From Lepidodermella squamata (lineage: Eukaryota > Gastrotricha), in assembly GCA_047495785.1 (NCBI GenBank), contig JBLDXI010000001.1, positions 124,001 to 188,000 on the forward strand: a stretch of 64,000 bases of DNA, read 5' to 3'. Of this stretch, positions 51,056-64,000 are shown piece by piece (positions within the stretch are counted from its first letter, which is position 1; every line of letters starts with the position of its first letter). The translations under genes were made by a program, and so were the position numbers. Under the pieces are notes generated by a model, which saw nothing but the letters and a program-made list of their open reading frames with translations, was not told the DNA's origin and made no database searches.

Positions 51056-52434
51056 ATGGTCTGCATTGTCCTGATCTCGGCAAAACTGGCGGCCAGTTTT
51101 GTAATAGCTGTCTCAGTTCTGGCTGGCTATTTTATCTTCCTTAGTGGATTCGACCCAACTAGCAGTGAAGAACTACAGAATCCTCACGAAGTCATGCCGA
51201 GAGAGGCCGTGCTTAACATTGAAAGTGAAAGAAAAGTTATTCTTCTATTGACGCCCTTGCATAGCAATCGAAACTGGTTCTTCCCGAAACTTGACCTTGC
51301 GCTCAACCAATGCCCAACTAGGCAATCGAGAAATTGCGTTCTGACCAAGGACAAACGAAAGCTGAGAACTGCTGATGCCGTCGTAGTACACCCTCGCGAC
51401 GGCTTGGATATTCGGGATGTATCACGGCCAAATCGACTGAGCAGCAAACAACAACTTGTGTTTTTCAGCTTCGAATCACCTGCCCATACTTATGCGGGAG
51501 AATTTCCAGCCGGTGTTATTCCCAACTCTGCCTACAGCGATTTAAGACTCTTCGATGGATTGTTCAATCTCACGATGACATACAGGTCAGTTGAAAAAGC
51601 GACTGAGAAGGTCTCAGCATTTTGTTTCATGCTTATAGAACTAATTCGGACATTCCGATTCCATACGGAAAATTCATTCGGAAAGGTTCTTCTATCAACG
51701 TTAGCGACGTTAGCGTTGGGAATAAGACTAAAGCGGTGGCTTGGATAGTTTCGAACTGTGAAACAGCTTCCCGACGCGAGCGCTACATCGAAGAGCTGAG
51801 CAAATATATCCAAGTCGATATATATGGCCGATGTGGAACCAAGTCTTGCTCTTGTCCTAGGCGCGATCTCTCGGGAGATTCTGGCCTAGAAATATGCTCA
51901 GAGTGCTATGAAGAAATTGAAAGAGATTACTACTTCTACGTAGCCTTCGAAAACTCGCACTGCAGCCAGTATGCAACAGAAAAGCTCTTCGTACCCTTAT
52001 CGAGGAATGGTCGCAATCGCGTGATACCATTGGTCTTTTCACTTCACCTCGAATCTATGATCGGGAATGGCAGTAGAAGATGGCCTGGTTATTCAGAGCT
52101 CGCACCACCCCATTCTTTCATCGACGCAGCCGATTTCAAGGAAGGTCCAAAACGACTAGCTAAATACCTCAAGTACTTGATGGAAAATCCAAGCGAATAT
52201 TTGAGCTATTTTCAATGGCGAAATGAATACGAAGTTATTGACACTTTCTCCGACCTCAAGTGGCAAGCAGGGTTCTGCGAGCTCTGCCGAAAGCTCAATG
52301 AAGAAGAAGATGCTTATTCGTCTTACGGCAGTATTCACGACTGGTGGTTCGGGAAAAACGTCGAAGCTAACGGGATGAACGCGTCGTGTCAAGTTCCATC
52401 GAATGATTTCACGCCCGTAAGTGTGATAGCTTGA
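51056..52434 (+). CDS. alpha-1,3-fucosyltransferase-like, family 10 (copy 2)
   Basis: Duplicate of 21332-22710 with exons 51056-51585 and 51639-52434 and the same 441-residue product. Its start, both exons, upstream region and AATAAA (52447-52452) all lie within the duplicated block. Like the Mpv17-family gene, it is therefore doubled intact, whereas the two ZP genes at the block edges are broken in one copy each. Confidence 0.9.
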
Positions 52435-53150
52435 GAAAAAGGTCTGAATAAACAAGAGGAGAGCTGTATCAAGATTTTTTATTCTAATATAATCATCGAA
52501 ACATCTCATCAATCGAAGACAGGTGGTATACACAATACATCAAATATATTTCAAAACAATAATCGGGACTTCTTTGTACAAGTTCAAGATGCGCTTGTCG
52601 TAAAATCCAAGCCTTTCTCTCATATACAATAATAAACAATAATTTTTCAACACAAAACATTTCAACATAAATTCGATGGATGTGTTTGAAAGCAATGGCG
52701 ATAATGCCGTTCTTTCATGCATATGTATAAGTGGAAGATTTGCGCTTATATGCATCATCGACAAGTGACAAGTAGTGAAAAATTGAAAATCCGCGCAGCG
52801 CGCAGAGTTGCAAAAAGTTTAACGACAATCTTTACAATTTTAGTCGATTTCTTCTCATTTTAGCTTTCTTCGATAAAAAAAACCACGACAAATAAAGGGA
52901 CAAGCTTCGTTTTTTTTGCAGTGAAAATTGAGCGACGGCAAGCTTCATGTTAGGCGACAGTATGCAATGATCGTACTTTCAGCAGTTGAGCTAGTTAGGA
53001 TTATTTACACACGTACTTTAGAAGAGAAAATGAAATATTTTGTTGTTAATAATATAACTCATTAGCAGGTCGATTGAGTGGCCTTATAATTTATAACGAT
53101 ATTTTTCCTAATGGCACCATATTTTGTTGTTTTGCTGAAGCCTATTACAA
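52435..53150. other. convergent intergenic region, duplicate of 22711-23426
   Basis: Holds the 3' UTRs of fucosyltransferase copy 2 and of ZP2. No other gene was recognised. Confidence 0.5.
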
Positions 53151-56100
53151 TTACACATCGTAGCCGAGCATTCTAGCGACTTTTATCACGTTCATAATTA
53201 CGAAGTAGAGCACGGCAGCGTAGAAGAGAAAGCAGACCAGCATCCAGATAAAGGTCCATACCGCTTCGGCGTAATCAAAGTCCCCTGTATCATGTCAACG
53301 GAATGTCAATGAATAAGTTCGAAATTCAAAATTATTGCTTACGTGGTAGACCCTTCATCTTCTTTCGCATCGATTTCGCCGTCCGTTTACCTCCGATGGT
53401 TTTCACTTCTAGATTTTCTCTCGCCTTCTTCTTCGCTGCTGCTTTCGATTGCTTTGTCGTCTGTGCCGTTCGTTTCGAAACTTCGACCGGTTCAACTTCG
53501 CGCCGTCGCCTTCTGTGGCGGAAAGTGAAGCCTGGTATAGACGGGCACGCACGCCTCGGGCACCCGTCTGTTGTTTCATCGGCGCACAGGTGGACGCTAC
53601 AGTTGAAGGAAAGCGACTTCGAATCGGCTGGCCAGAACGCGGAGTAAGAAAACATCGCCATAGCGTTTTCAGATTCATTCGAAGCGGAACCAACAGCAGA
53701 CAGCAGAATTTCGCCAGCAGCTACGTCACCGTCAGCATTCATCCAGCCAAGCAGGTAACGCCTGACAGTGGCAGTTGGGCACCTGGAAAAGCAATACACC
53801 TAGAATGATCATATAAAAACTGAGTCTACATACCCTTCAGAGATAAGCATGGCACTGCTTTGCCGGCTGTCATCGAAATCGACACGACACTCGTCAAGGT
53901 AAACATGTTTGAAATCTGTTTGAAAAACGAGCTTAAACAAAGGAAAAATCAGTGGATTGAGAAATTTACAAGTAGTATCGTGGTTGGCAACTTCGATTTC
54001 CAAGACATCTGACAACTTGATCTCTTCGGCAGTGACAGCCATGTTGGTCTTTTCGTCAAGTGAATTGCCGTAAGAGCGCTTGCGGATGGCGAAGCTCAAA
54101 TTATGCAGGGCGAGTAGGCTTTCATCGAAGGGCTTCTCTCCAGCCTGGAAGAGTCGCGTCGAGTTGGCGATGCCTACAACAACCTGGCGCGGCATTTGGT
54201 CAAGCGAACCGCTGACGGCTACGGTCGAGGCGAAGCTGACTTGCAGGCGGGCTTCGTTCTTAGTCAGTGTGCCTTTCTTCACGGCGAAATGCGACAATTT
54301 ACTAGTTTCAGCTTTCTTCTTCTTAACCGCCATCTGATTCGACTGTTCAGCGGAATTGGGGGTCGGCGGGCTGACGTCGCAGTAGACCAGGTAGACGGGG
54401 TCGAAGGCGGTGAGCATGTCGTAGGGTGAGTATTGGATCATGAACTGAACGTAGATGGTGTTGTTGTCCGTCAAATGAGCGCCGCAGTTGTCGATAAGGT
54501 GACTGAACGGCCGGTCGAGCACGTAGACGCCACTGCCGTCCTGAACCCGGCGGAAACTACAGCTAGGCAGCTCGCCTTCAGCGGACTTGAGCAACGCCGT
54601 TGTTAACGATGATTTCGACTCGTTTCTGTTCGATGATTTGTTAAACGTGCTGACGATGCGGACTGCTCCGGCGAAGTTCGAATGCTGGATGTTTTCGTTG
54701 GTGAATGGGATGACGACGATGCGCATGCCTTGCGAGCTGTCGCACTGAGCTGAGACGCGGGGGATGTCGCAGTCGGCGCCCATGTAGTCGTACGGGCAGA
54801 AGCACTGCTCGTTCGAGATGCCACCGTGGCCAACTGATATGTACCGTCTCCCGCAGACACCGCCGTTCGAACAGCCTCGACCCTTGTTGCACTTGGAGTT
54901 CTCAACAACCTCTGAAATTCGGAAAAATTTGCATAATTTATTGATAAATTGAGTTTCAAATCTTACCTGAAATTGAGCAATCGTAGCCGGTGAATTTGGT
55001 GCAGATGCACTTGCCGGTGAGTCTATCACACTTGGCTCGTGTATCGCCGCCAAATCGGCAAAAGTGTCCATCTCTTCGACAGTCGAAACCGCGCGAAAAC
55101 ATCGAAGAAGACGCGTTTTGCTCTCCGAAACCTAATCCTGCCGTAGTGTCGTTCTCGACCAAGTTGGATGAATTTCCAACTTGGACAACAGCTGGCAAGC
55201 GTTCAGCAGCAATAGGGTTAGGCTTGGATATTTCTAGGAAAAGGTATTTTATATTAATACAGAAAGCTAATTGGATTAACGAATTTACCAATTGCTACAG
55301 GAACTTCCATGATGTTAACGTCCGATTCAGTTGCGTCAACGCTAGGGGCAGCCTGAGGAGGTTCAAAGACGTCGTTATCACTTTCGTTGGTCGAATTGAG
55401 CGCGACTTCAGTTGAGTTCAACTCCAATTTAGGCTGATTGGTTATGAGGATCGTCTGATTCTCGATCTGTGGCTCATTCGGCGCAATTTCCCCACTTCCC
55501 ATCAAAGAAATGATCGGCAATGCTGTTGTTTCAACCGAAGCCGTAGTAGCTTGAATTCCTGAGGTTGATTCAGTTGAGGTCGAATTGGCATCACTCGCAT
55601 TCACCGTTGCCGGGAGGCCAGTTGTAGAAGCTTCAATGGTCGTAGTTGTCCCACTGCTGAATGACGTAGTTTCAGTAGGCGAGAACTCGGTCGCATCTAC
55701 AGGAATAAAATTTTCTGACTCGATCTCCTTTTTCACGCTTATGCTCATAGTCGTCAAGGTTTCCGGCGTGGGAGTGCTCAATTTTTTCCGATCAACTTTT
55801 TTCGCGATCTTGAACTGTTGGCCTGTTCTCTGGAGCATGTTCGAAACTTCGGGCTCGCCAGATCCAAATGATGAGTCGACAATAGTTGTATCGTCATTGC
55901 CTGAAATCAACGCTTCTGCCGTCGAATTTTCGACAGCTGCTGGCGTGGTTGTAGTCTCGAAATTCTCCTTGACCTGCGTTGAAAATTCGACTGGAAGCGA
56001 TGAAGAAACGTTGTACGCTGACATTGCCTCGACCAGTTCGGTTATTGATGTTTCGTTCAGCCCAAACAAGTCGAATGGAGGGAGAGTTTTGTTGTAAATT

Positions 56101-59100
56101 CCACCACCAACAGTTACGTAGATAATTTTCTTCGGCTGAATGGTGGTCGCAACTGTCTCGCCAACAGTAGTTTCGGTCGCAGGTGAAGCCGTTGTTGGTT
56201 TAACGATATGCATGATTGGACCATTGAGGCTCCAGTAGCTGGTTTCATTCTCGACGATGATAGCTCGGCATTGAATCGGGAATTCGGAGAAAACAGGAGC
56301 TTTCCACAAGAACGCGACGCTTGTTTTGAGTTGGCGAGCCGAAACCTCAACTCGAGACCCGCAACCGCCCGCTGCCGATAGAACGCGCTCGTCAACCAAT
56401 GTTTCAACTAAACGACCAGCCGGCGCCTCGGCTTGGAACCGGGCCTTGTTACCCGCGCTTTCACCCAGGATATGAGCGCAAAGAACCATGAAGCCACGGA
56501 AAGGTCGCGATTCTGTTGAATTTACGATGATTCGCAAATTCTGGCCGTCTTGAAACTCGCTAGATGAGACGTATAGACTGTAAGGCGCCGTTTCGTTCAA
56601 CGACCGGTCCCTAACATCGGCGCGAGGCAAACGAACAGTAAATGCGAAGCAGTCGTATTTAAACCGGCTGTATGGGCTTCGGTAATCGATATCACCGCCG
56701 AGCCCCCGGTCGTTCATTCCGGTTAGATGCGGTAAGATTCGGAACTTCATGTACGTAGTTGTCTGCTTGCTCAGCGGCGTAGTCGTGGTCGTTTGGGTAA
56801 CCTCAGGTTTAGACAATGTCGTCGTCTTAGCCAGCAAATAAGCTGGAATTTCGAAGTAAGGCCCGACTCGGCGAAGTGGGAACGAGTCGACTACGACAAG
56901 GTTCTCGCTTGGCAACGATGGAAAAGTGACACTAAGAATTTTCAATTTATTCAAGTGATTTCCTCAAAACTTCATTAACAAACCTGCAACGGAGTTGTTT
57001 GGCGGTATAAGGAATCCACTTGGGCAAAGTCCAGACGAAGAAAACTGCATAAAATTCGGATAAAAATAAATTTTACCTCGGGTGAAAGATTGCAAACCTT
57101 CGTAAACAGGCGGGACATCTCGATTACGGTAGACTCCATCGCGGCAAGGAATTGTGGCAGCCTCTATTGTTTCGTTCTTGGCCGGCAGTTGGTTCGGCAA
57201 AATAGTGGCCTCGCGTAGAGTTCCAACCGGTTCGCCGGTCGATTCTACGTAACACGCTAGAACGTAGTCGGCGATGGCAAAGCCAGAATCTGCGCTAACA
57301 ACGGCGACTAACGAAAAATGACGGTTTAAATTATTATCAATTAACGCTGAATAATCTTACTTGTCATGTTTTCGCCGAGTTTCACCCTCGTTTCGACGAA
57401 TTCCATCGTAGCCGCTTTGTCGCTGCAACCCAAGCAGTCGCGGAATCGCTGGGGTGATAGCAGCGTCGAGGCTATGTAACCGCATGCCATTGATGTTGGG
57501 AAACCGGGCAGCATTTCAGGCGATGGCGTTTTAGTCGTCCCACTTGGCGTTGCTGAAATCGACGTAGTTGTCTGCTCGGCGACAATCTCAATCAGCGAAC
57601 TTTCAGCCAGAGCGTAACTGCCATTCGTCAGCAGAACCACAGCCTTGCAAATGCCGGACGTGGATTCAAAAGCTGACGGCAGTTTCCAGACGAAATGAAC
57701 GTGCCGGGTTGATTCGATGAAGAGGCCATTCTGTTGTCGGAAATTTTCACCGCAACTCGATGACATGGTGATAATGCTGGCGCTGTTCTCGTCATCCGGC
57801 GTAGTCGTCTCTAGCAAGTTGCCAGTTGAAATTGTCGCATTGGAACCGAGGGCCATGCAACCGAACAGGTAAGCAGCGATGGATTCGTTGCCGAAAAACA
57901 GCGAACCGGCAATCTCGCCATTCGGCTGTTGAACCAGCGTTGTAGAAATGTTGAAGGCAATGTCTTCGAGACGAACGACGTCGTAGCCAGTTGCGTTTTC
58001 AAACAATCCCATCGCCGAACAATCAACATTGGTGGGTATGGCTTTTGTTGTTGTTGTCTGGTCGTATGTGGTCGCATTGGTAACTTCGGCCAACGTTGTA
58101 GTCGGCGCTTCAGTTACAGCTGTAGTTGCTTCTTCGACAAAAGCTGTCGTTACAAGTTCCCCGATCGTTGATGCCCACGTGTAGTGGGACTCGGCTGTAT
58201 CGGTCGTCATCGGTGGTACACTTCCTGTTACCTCAGGTATCACTGAAACTTCACTAGTGCTTCGTCGAATCAGCGGCAGCGAAGAGGAAATTATCCAGTA
58301 ATCAGTCGAATTCACAACCATAGTCGCCCTGAGTTAAATTACGTAAATTTCCAACAAAAAACTTGAGAACAAATCCTTACCAGCAACTGACTACGATGTC
58401 GTAGTCATGTTGCTCCTTCGGTAGAGTTAGGAATAGAATCTGTTCGACCTTCGGCTTGAGATCGGCCTGCTTCGCAGCTGCGCCGGTGAAGTTGCAGTTT
58501 TCAACAGGTTTCGACCGATAGCCAGTCAATTTCATAACTTCAAACGGCATGACTGCTTCCTCGCGGTGAACGTTGACAGGCGTTCTTTCAGATCGGTTCG
58601 GTGGCAACAGGTATCGAGTTCCGCATTTGACGAAAAATCCACGGAAATAATGCTCTGGTTCAAGCGTTAACAAAATCACTGAAAAATTGAATTTACCACC
58701 AATATTCTAGGAAATTGTAGAGGTGCACTTACCACTCAAATACTGATTGTCGCTTATGTTGGCTGGCACGAAGGTAATGGCGAAGGGGCCAACTTCTTCG
58801 TAGGTTTTTTCGACGCCATCGAACGAGTCAGTCTCGCCGATAATGTACTTAGGAGTCGAGTTTGTCCCCGATAGAACCATGGTAGCACAGTCGTATTCCA
58901 TATCCGTCTCGACAGGGGCTACTAACTTCGGCGCTTCTTCTACCACCTTATCGACCGCTTGCGAAGATGAGTCAGGCTCGTACTCAGCAATTATCAAGGT
59001 ATCGTTCGGGTCTAAAATAAAATTCAAAGTTAGGACTCTCAATTTAAGCAAATTCAGAGTAACCTACTTAATTCTGTTGAAGCAGTTGTGAGCGTGAAAT

Positions 59101-60755
59101 TTTCGATAAAAGCTCCGTTTTCGCCGTCCAAAACCATAATAGTGATCGTTTCATTCTTCTCATCAACATCCTCCGGCTCGGTTGAGTTCGCCATGATCGT
59201 CGTCACCCGGTGATCGTCGTGCTTTGGCACAGAAACAGCCGTCGTGAACGTAGTTGTCTCGACCGATTTCAAAACAACCGGCTCTGACGGCTGGACAATC
59301 GTAACGTTTCCATCGCCGAGCACGATCAAAGCCTGGCAATCTATTTGCTGATCAACGAGTTCGCCATCTTCCGCCGGCGGAGCGTAGACCATTTTCACGA
59401 CAAATTTCCGTCGACGATCGAACTCGCGGAAGCTTGAGTATTCGCATTCAGAACGTTGAGCCATCGTCGAGCCATCGTCGGCCAGGAACCAGCGTCCGAA
59501 CCCAGCTTGAGGCCGAGCTTTGTCCGCCTCGGCATCGAATGGCGAGCAAACAGCGAGGAAGCCCTGTATTCCTACCTGCTTGCTCGTGTCTTCGATGGTA
59601 ACTATAAAAATTATTCAAAATAAACTATGAAATATTATTTAAGGTGGAAAATAATTACGAGTTATTGTTTGCTGGTCAGCAGGCGCCGAGCGATTGAGTG
59701 CGGTCGCGTACATCTTCACGCCAGAACGTTCAGGAATCCAAGGCAGAATAGGTTTCCCCTGAACGGTGAATGAATCGCAGTCGTAATTGATGCTCACGCC
59801 GTGAACAGCACTGTGGCCGAACAAGTAGCTGATCATCTGACGATCTCGACTCACAGTAAAGACGCTGCAAAAATTAAATATAGAATTCGAGCTTCTTGAA
59901 TAGTTAGAAATCTTACTGAAGCTGGATTGTATAATCGCGTCCAATCGAAGGCCCTTGCCACTGTATTAGCCAAGTCGTATTCGAGTTGTCCCAATCAGCG
60001 ATTTTGCTGCTGTCGTAGTTCATGACAAAGCTGTACAATGGCACGATGTGGCTTGAAGATCCGCAAAATCGTTGATAAATCGCCTCGGTCGAAGCGTTGA
60101 TCTTCTCAACGGCGCCATCTACGGAGACAACGCTGACGCTGACTTTCGATTCGTGTAGAGCCAGGACATTGTTAGACAAATTGGCCACAACCGCGACATG
60201 AATATATTTGGCCATAATTGTTTTTGTTGTCAAGGTGACTGATTGTGGGGAAAAAAATGAGAATTTTATACATCAAAATTTGAAAATAAATTTACATTGC
60301 GAGTAACTATCTTCCTCGACCGGTCCGTTATGAGTAGGTTTGAGTTTAAAACTAGGATCATCATCTACGTCGTTGACATACACCGGCTTCGTTCCAAAGA
60401 GGCACTGAGTCAAACTCGCTCGTTGGTAAGTTGGCACGAGGTGGTTCGATGACGCCTCCGCCAACGAGGCCCATATGAGTAGAAATAGCCACAACATGGC
60501 GGCTAGGAGAGGCGTCGATGTCCTGTTCGGAGCAGCTTTTCGAGGGTAAGGCATATACGCTGTTTGAATCGGGTTTTCCCGATTGTCATGTTCATTTTCT
60601 ACGGCTACATGAAGCAGGCGGGAGCATTCGATTGATGGGTCGAGTAAGGCGCTTTTAGCGATTGGGGCATCGTTCGACATGGCGAATCGAGGGCTGCGGC
60701 GAGCCTTCTCTCGCTTCGACAAAAGCCGAGTGAAGTAGTCGGCTTGTTGGCTCAT
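53151..60755 (-). CDS. ZP2: multi-Reeler / mucin / EGF / ZP-domain transmembrane protein (intact copy)
   Basis: Thirteen exons: 60755-60296, 60238-59917, 59864-59659, 59601-59068, 59011-58733, 58678-58381, 58328-57361, 57307-56980, 56931-55289, 55233-54967, 54911-53834, 53782-53343, 53284-53151; about 2318 residues. The donor of the 57307 exon is uncertain: the best-looking GT at 56983 breaks frame, GTTAAT at 56979 keeps it. A hydrophobic segment lies at about 83-99 after a basic N-terminal stretch, so it is either a type II anchor or a signal peptide used from a later Met. Six divergent Reeler-like domains follow (the clearest has FRGFFVKC and CWATMVVNSTDYW), then a Thr/Ser/Glu-rich linker (about 1390-1685), two EGF-like domains (about 1730-1815), a ZP domain (about 1822-2195), furin-type HRRRRRE (about 2213-2220), a Lys-rich stretch and a membrane helix (about 2284-2306). 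It is a paralogue of ZP1, convergent with it in the A-D-C order. Intron phases mostly differ from ZP1, so the gene duplication is old. Confidence 0.85.
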
Positions 60756-63700
60756 CACTGCAGCATGTTCGTCTTCTTAAAAACGCCGAAAATGTATTGT
60801 CGATTGGGCACGACACAGATGATTGTTTATGAAGTTGTAAGTAAAGACCTATAACAGCTAAAGCTCACAAACATAAGGGCCTGTTGAAATTAGTTGAAAA
60901 GCGTTAAGGCGGATGCGTTGTTGCTTTTTAGATAATTTTAATTTCTGCCATGTCAAAAGTCAGCGGCGGACGCGCTGCGGTGAGATTAACACACGTCAAA
61001 AGAAGCGCGCACTTATTGTTATTGCGCGCACATGCGGGCAGGTACAACTAAGCGAGGCATCGTGGAGCCGGCAGCGGGCACGTGGCACGAAAATAACGCC
61101 AACGGAACTGCGGCTGTGGGTGATGATTTATACGAGCAAAGTTAGCCATTTAATTTACATTTATTAGCGCAACGCAGTGACACTAGGATTGCAACAAATC
61201 TCGGTTATTATTTACACGACGATGACGAGTGATGCACCTGAATTGTCAATAAATAAACCATGGGAAGGAGAGCTCAATGAGCTAAATGTCAAACAAGGAA
61301 ATATGCTCAAGGAAGAGAAACTTACAAGTTCAGAATATACTATCGCTTCTGCCATTGGGATTAGCTTTCGAGTCTGATTTGTCATCAGATCCCTCGTTTC
61401 AACTGAAATCATCTTTCATCACTAAATAAAACCTCCAACTCCCAAGCCCAAGATCTAATTCTCCTGAATTTAAATAATGTGCCCGAGTTGTGAAATCGAT
61501 TTAGGGCTCCTTCAAGACAGCACTGATCGGAATATAACGGTATATCTGATGTTATCTATGTAGCTATCGTTTGCTTGATTGAATTAAAAACGAGAAATGC
61601 CACGAAGAAATGGCATGGTCAACCGGAATGACGAAATTGCAGACTAAAATGCTGAACTTGGAAGAAAACAATAATCGAGATTACAAGAGCAAATGAAAAC
61701 AGATAATTATTGCTCTGGATTCAGTAAGTTAGGATTGAAGCTTAAAAGAAACGTAGCCATTTGCTTGGTTGAACCATAAAATTTGGTGGTCAAAATTAGC
61801 CTTTTTGATGTTTTGTTGACAGTGTAAAAATCTATAATTGTTTAGTCTATAAAAATACGAAGGTGTACAAAATTGTTTCTTTTTGTTTTCATATGAGCAT
61901 GAAATGGGCATTCACTTTCGTGATAAAACAAATGAATATCGAGCAATTATTATTATTACCATTAATATTTGTTGTCAATGATGATGCAGAGATGGCGAGC
62001 AAAGGCGCGGCCTGTTCAAAAATAATGGACGATTTGGTCCGGCGTGGGCAGAAAGACACAGAGGGAGAGGCAGAGAGAGAAGACGTACAAATGTGTTTTC
62101 AACAAAAAGACGCGCGTTTATTGAAAAAGCAGCACGAGCCGGCGATGCGCGCGGCAGCTCGATCAATTTTGTAAAACAAGCGGCCAAGTGCGCCGAGACA
62201 GCAGGTGACAAAGAAGCCTGGCGGTGAGACGCGTCGACGTCTAAAAAGAACACACCCCGCGATGTATTGTTGTCCGGCGGTTCGGTGTTGCGCCTTCATT
62301 GACAGCCGCTGTGGTTTTGTAATTGCTTTACTACTATACTGCTATCGAGATAGCCACAAGTGACACGCGTACGCACTAGCGATTTTACAGCAGCTATCAT
62401 AGTCATCGCCATAAATGCATCATTTATTGCGCGGTTGTGATGCGTCTCGTTGATCTTTGCAAAATCATGGGTGTCAGCCAGATTTGTGGCAACAAGCTCG
62501 AGTTGGCCGGCGCGCGCCAACAATATTCGGGCCATCGACGACGAAGACGACGCGCTAATCACTCGGCTGTTTGTTTAAATAAATATTAAGATGACGCGGG
62601 CTCGGTGTGTTGACGCGCAAGTGCGAGGTGACGGGGGTGAGTTCGGGAGAAGCGCGCGGGTATGGTGTTTAAATAATGCAGCCGTACAACGTTGATAGCA
62701 GCCCCCGATTGATCGGGTTGCACACGGCGATGATAGCCCGGCTGACCGGCACCTCGCCTCTCACACCACTGTGACAGGCTAATTTTTACAGTCCTAACCG
62801 GCTTTGTTGTTCCACAGCAGCGTCGCAGAAGACGCTTAGCTGCCAATTATCTACATTGGCACACCTGTGCGGCGAATACGTCACTTCCTACATCTAGCCT
62901 AGCTGGTCCGGAAAAGCGCGCGTAAATGGAACGACTGAAGCGCCTTCAATAATAGATTAGCAAAATACAAGCGAAATTCACTGTGCTTTCGTGAATTTTG
63001 TCTGAAAAACTAGAATCATGCATGATTGAGTTGAGCTGAGTCTTAGTTGTTAAAACTCATGATTTTCCTAAATCATATCGCTCTTTCGAGCTGATAAAAC
63101 TAGCTCACACTAGGGCGTACTTGTATAGGCAACATCTTCAAAGCTAGTGCCAACTTAAATCACGCAATCCGACCTGAACATAGCGTCGCACCGCTTCGCC
63201 CCTAATTGGGAAAACGCCTTCGAGATGAGGCGAATTTCAGCATTTCTCCGAGTCATTACGTGCGAATATGCCCAAGGACTAGTAGTAAATTTTTAGCAAC
63301 ATTGCTATCATGGGTATGGATCGCCTTGGGTCATCACCAAGACTCGAGGCTCTGGGAATAACTCTGGGAATAAATCTTCAAGACTTTCTTGGGAGCAATG
63401 AGGGCTAATCCCGGTGAACATTGACAGACGTTTCTCTCAGCGGTAACATAAGCCGTTAAAAAACCAAACAGTAATTCCGGCACTTGTGAAGCTCTTTAAT
63501 TAATTCATGCTTAATTGAAAACGTGAAAAGACAGGAATGAAAATAATGCTGCGGCTTATCACTTTTAGCAAGGCCGGTCAACGACCAATTATTTTCGGCC
63601 CGAAAAAACAAAAGAGCTACTACGCTGTATAACTAATTATTACGATCGTCTGTTTGATGATGGCAAAAGTGATGATAGCGGAACATTATTTCTTAAGGTA

Positions 63701-64000
63701 ATATAACGCGGCGTATAATTTTGTCGCGCGTAATTTGGCGACACGCTCGCTGGGTCTTTAGCGTTCTGTTATTGTTTTTGCAAATGTTGAAAATATTAAT
63801 CGCAATAAGCGCCACATTAAAAATGTTGTAACGGCCAAGACGGCGAAACATTTTTATTTGACTAAATATGCAACATTTTGTTAGCGATGATGATGATGAT
63901 GATGATCTGCTGTTGGCAACCGCCTGGCGCCATCTAAACGTTGGCGGCGCTTTATTGCGTTAACCTGAGTATAAAATTCAGAAGTCGCATTTTGCGGTCT
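60756..64000. other. gene-poor 5' flank of ZP2
   Basis: No exon or RNA gene was recognised. Open frames are short and without domains. GC-rich patches (about 60955-61100, 62000-62280, 62500-62900) alternate with AT-rich DNA, much like 1-6533 on the other side of the locus. It probably holds the ZP2 promoter near its left end. A (GAT)n microsatellite lies near the right end. Confidence 0.5.
63885..63906. repeat. (GAT)n microsatellite
   Basis: About seven GAT units in noncoding DNA. Confidence 0.8.

Larger units (their letters stand above)
38028..54632. repeat. 16.6-kb segmental duplication, copy 2 (block D')
   Basis: This is the second direct copy of 8304-24908, identical wherever I compared it. 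Its left edge abuts the truncated methyltransferase gene. Its right edge is continuous with the rest of ZP2, whose exon 54911-53834 reads straight through 54632/54633. Confidence 0.97.

Noticed and set aside
57045-57076. Possible 32-bp intron in ZP2 with GTAAAA and GCAG ends
   Set aside because: The frame is open straight through and splicing it would break the reading phase. It is also shorter than any other intron here.

Overview
This is eukaryotic nuclear DNA from an invertebrate animal. Genes are built from many exons separated by short GT-AG introns, mostly 45-60 bp, and poly(A) signals are present. The products are typically metazoan: ZP-domain membrane proteins, cadherin-like proteins, CUB-trypsins, a family-10 fucosyltransferase, an Mpv17-family protein and a METTL24/FkbM-like methyltransferase. 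Large cuticlin-like ZP proteins would suit an ecdysozoan, but I cannot name the phylum with confidence. All exon models come from reading splice sites, reading phase and paralogue alignment by eye.

Layout: block A (1-8303) is a 6.5 kb gene-poor flank followed by the first exons of a large plus-strand gene, 'ZP1'. Block D (8304-24908, 16,605 bp) holds the rest of ZP1, an Mpv17-family gene, a fucosyltransferase gene and the 3' end of a minus-strand gene. Block B (24909-38027, 13,119 bp) is unique: most of a cadherin-like gene, a second complete cadherin-like gene, two paralogous CUB-trypsin genes and a methyltransferase gene that has lost its start. Block D' (38028-54632) repeats D at a constant offset of 29,724 bp with no difference I could find. 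Block C (54633-64000) carries the 5' part of the minus-strand gene, 'ZP2', then about 3.2 kb without a recognisable gene.

The order A-D-B-D'-C explains the gene breaks. ZP1 reads intact only across A-D, and ZP2 only across D'-C. At D-B the 3' half of ZP2 is joined in frame to a cadherin-like gene. At B-D' a headless methyltransferase meets a headless ZP1. The simplest original order is A-D-C: two long paralogous genes pointing at each other with Mpv17 and fucosyltransferase genes between them. B and the second D were added later, either by a real rearrangement (tandem duplication with inserted DNA, or reintegration of a circle) or by an assembly error.

ZP1 and ZP2 share one plan: an N-terminal hydrophobic segment, five or six divergent Reeler-like domains, Thr/Ser-rich mucin-like linkers, two EGF-like domains, a ZP domain, a furin-type basic site and a C-terminal membrane helix. 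This suggests large, heavily O-glycosylated apical or cuticular matrix precursors released by cleavage. The window also holds two non-autonomous DNA transposons (MITEs) with clear target-site duplications. One lies in a ZP1 intron and is copied with the duplication.
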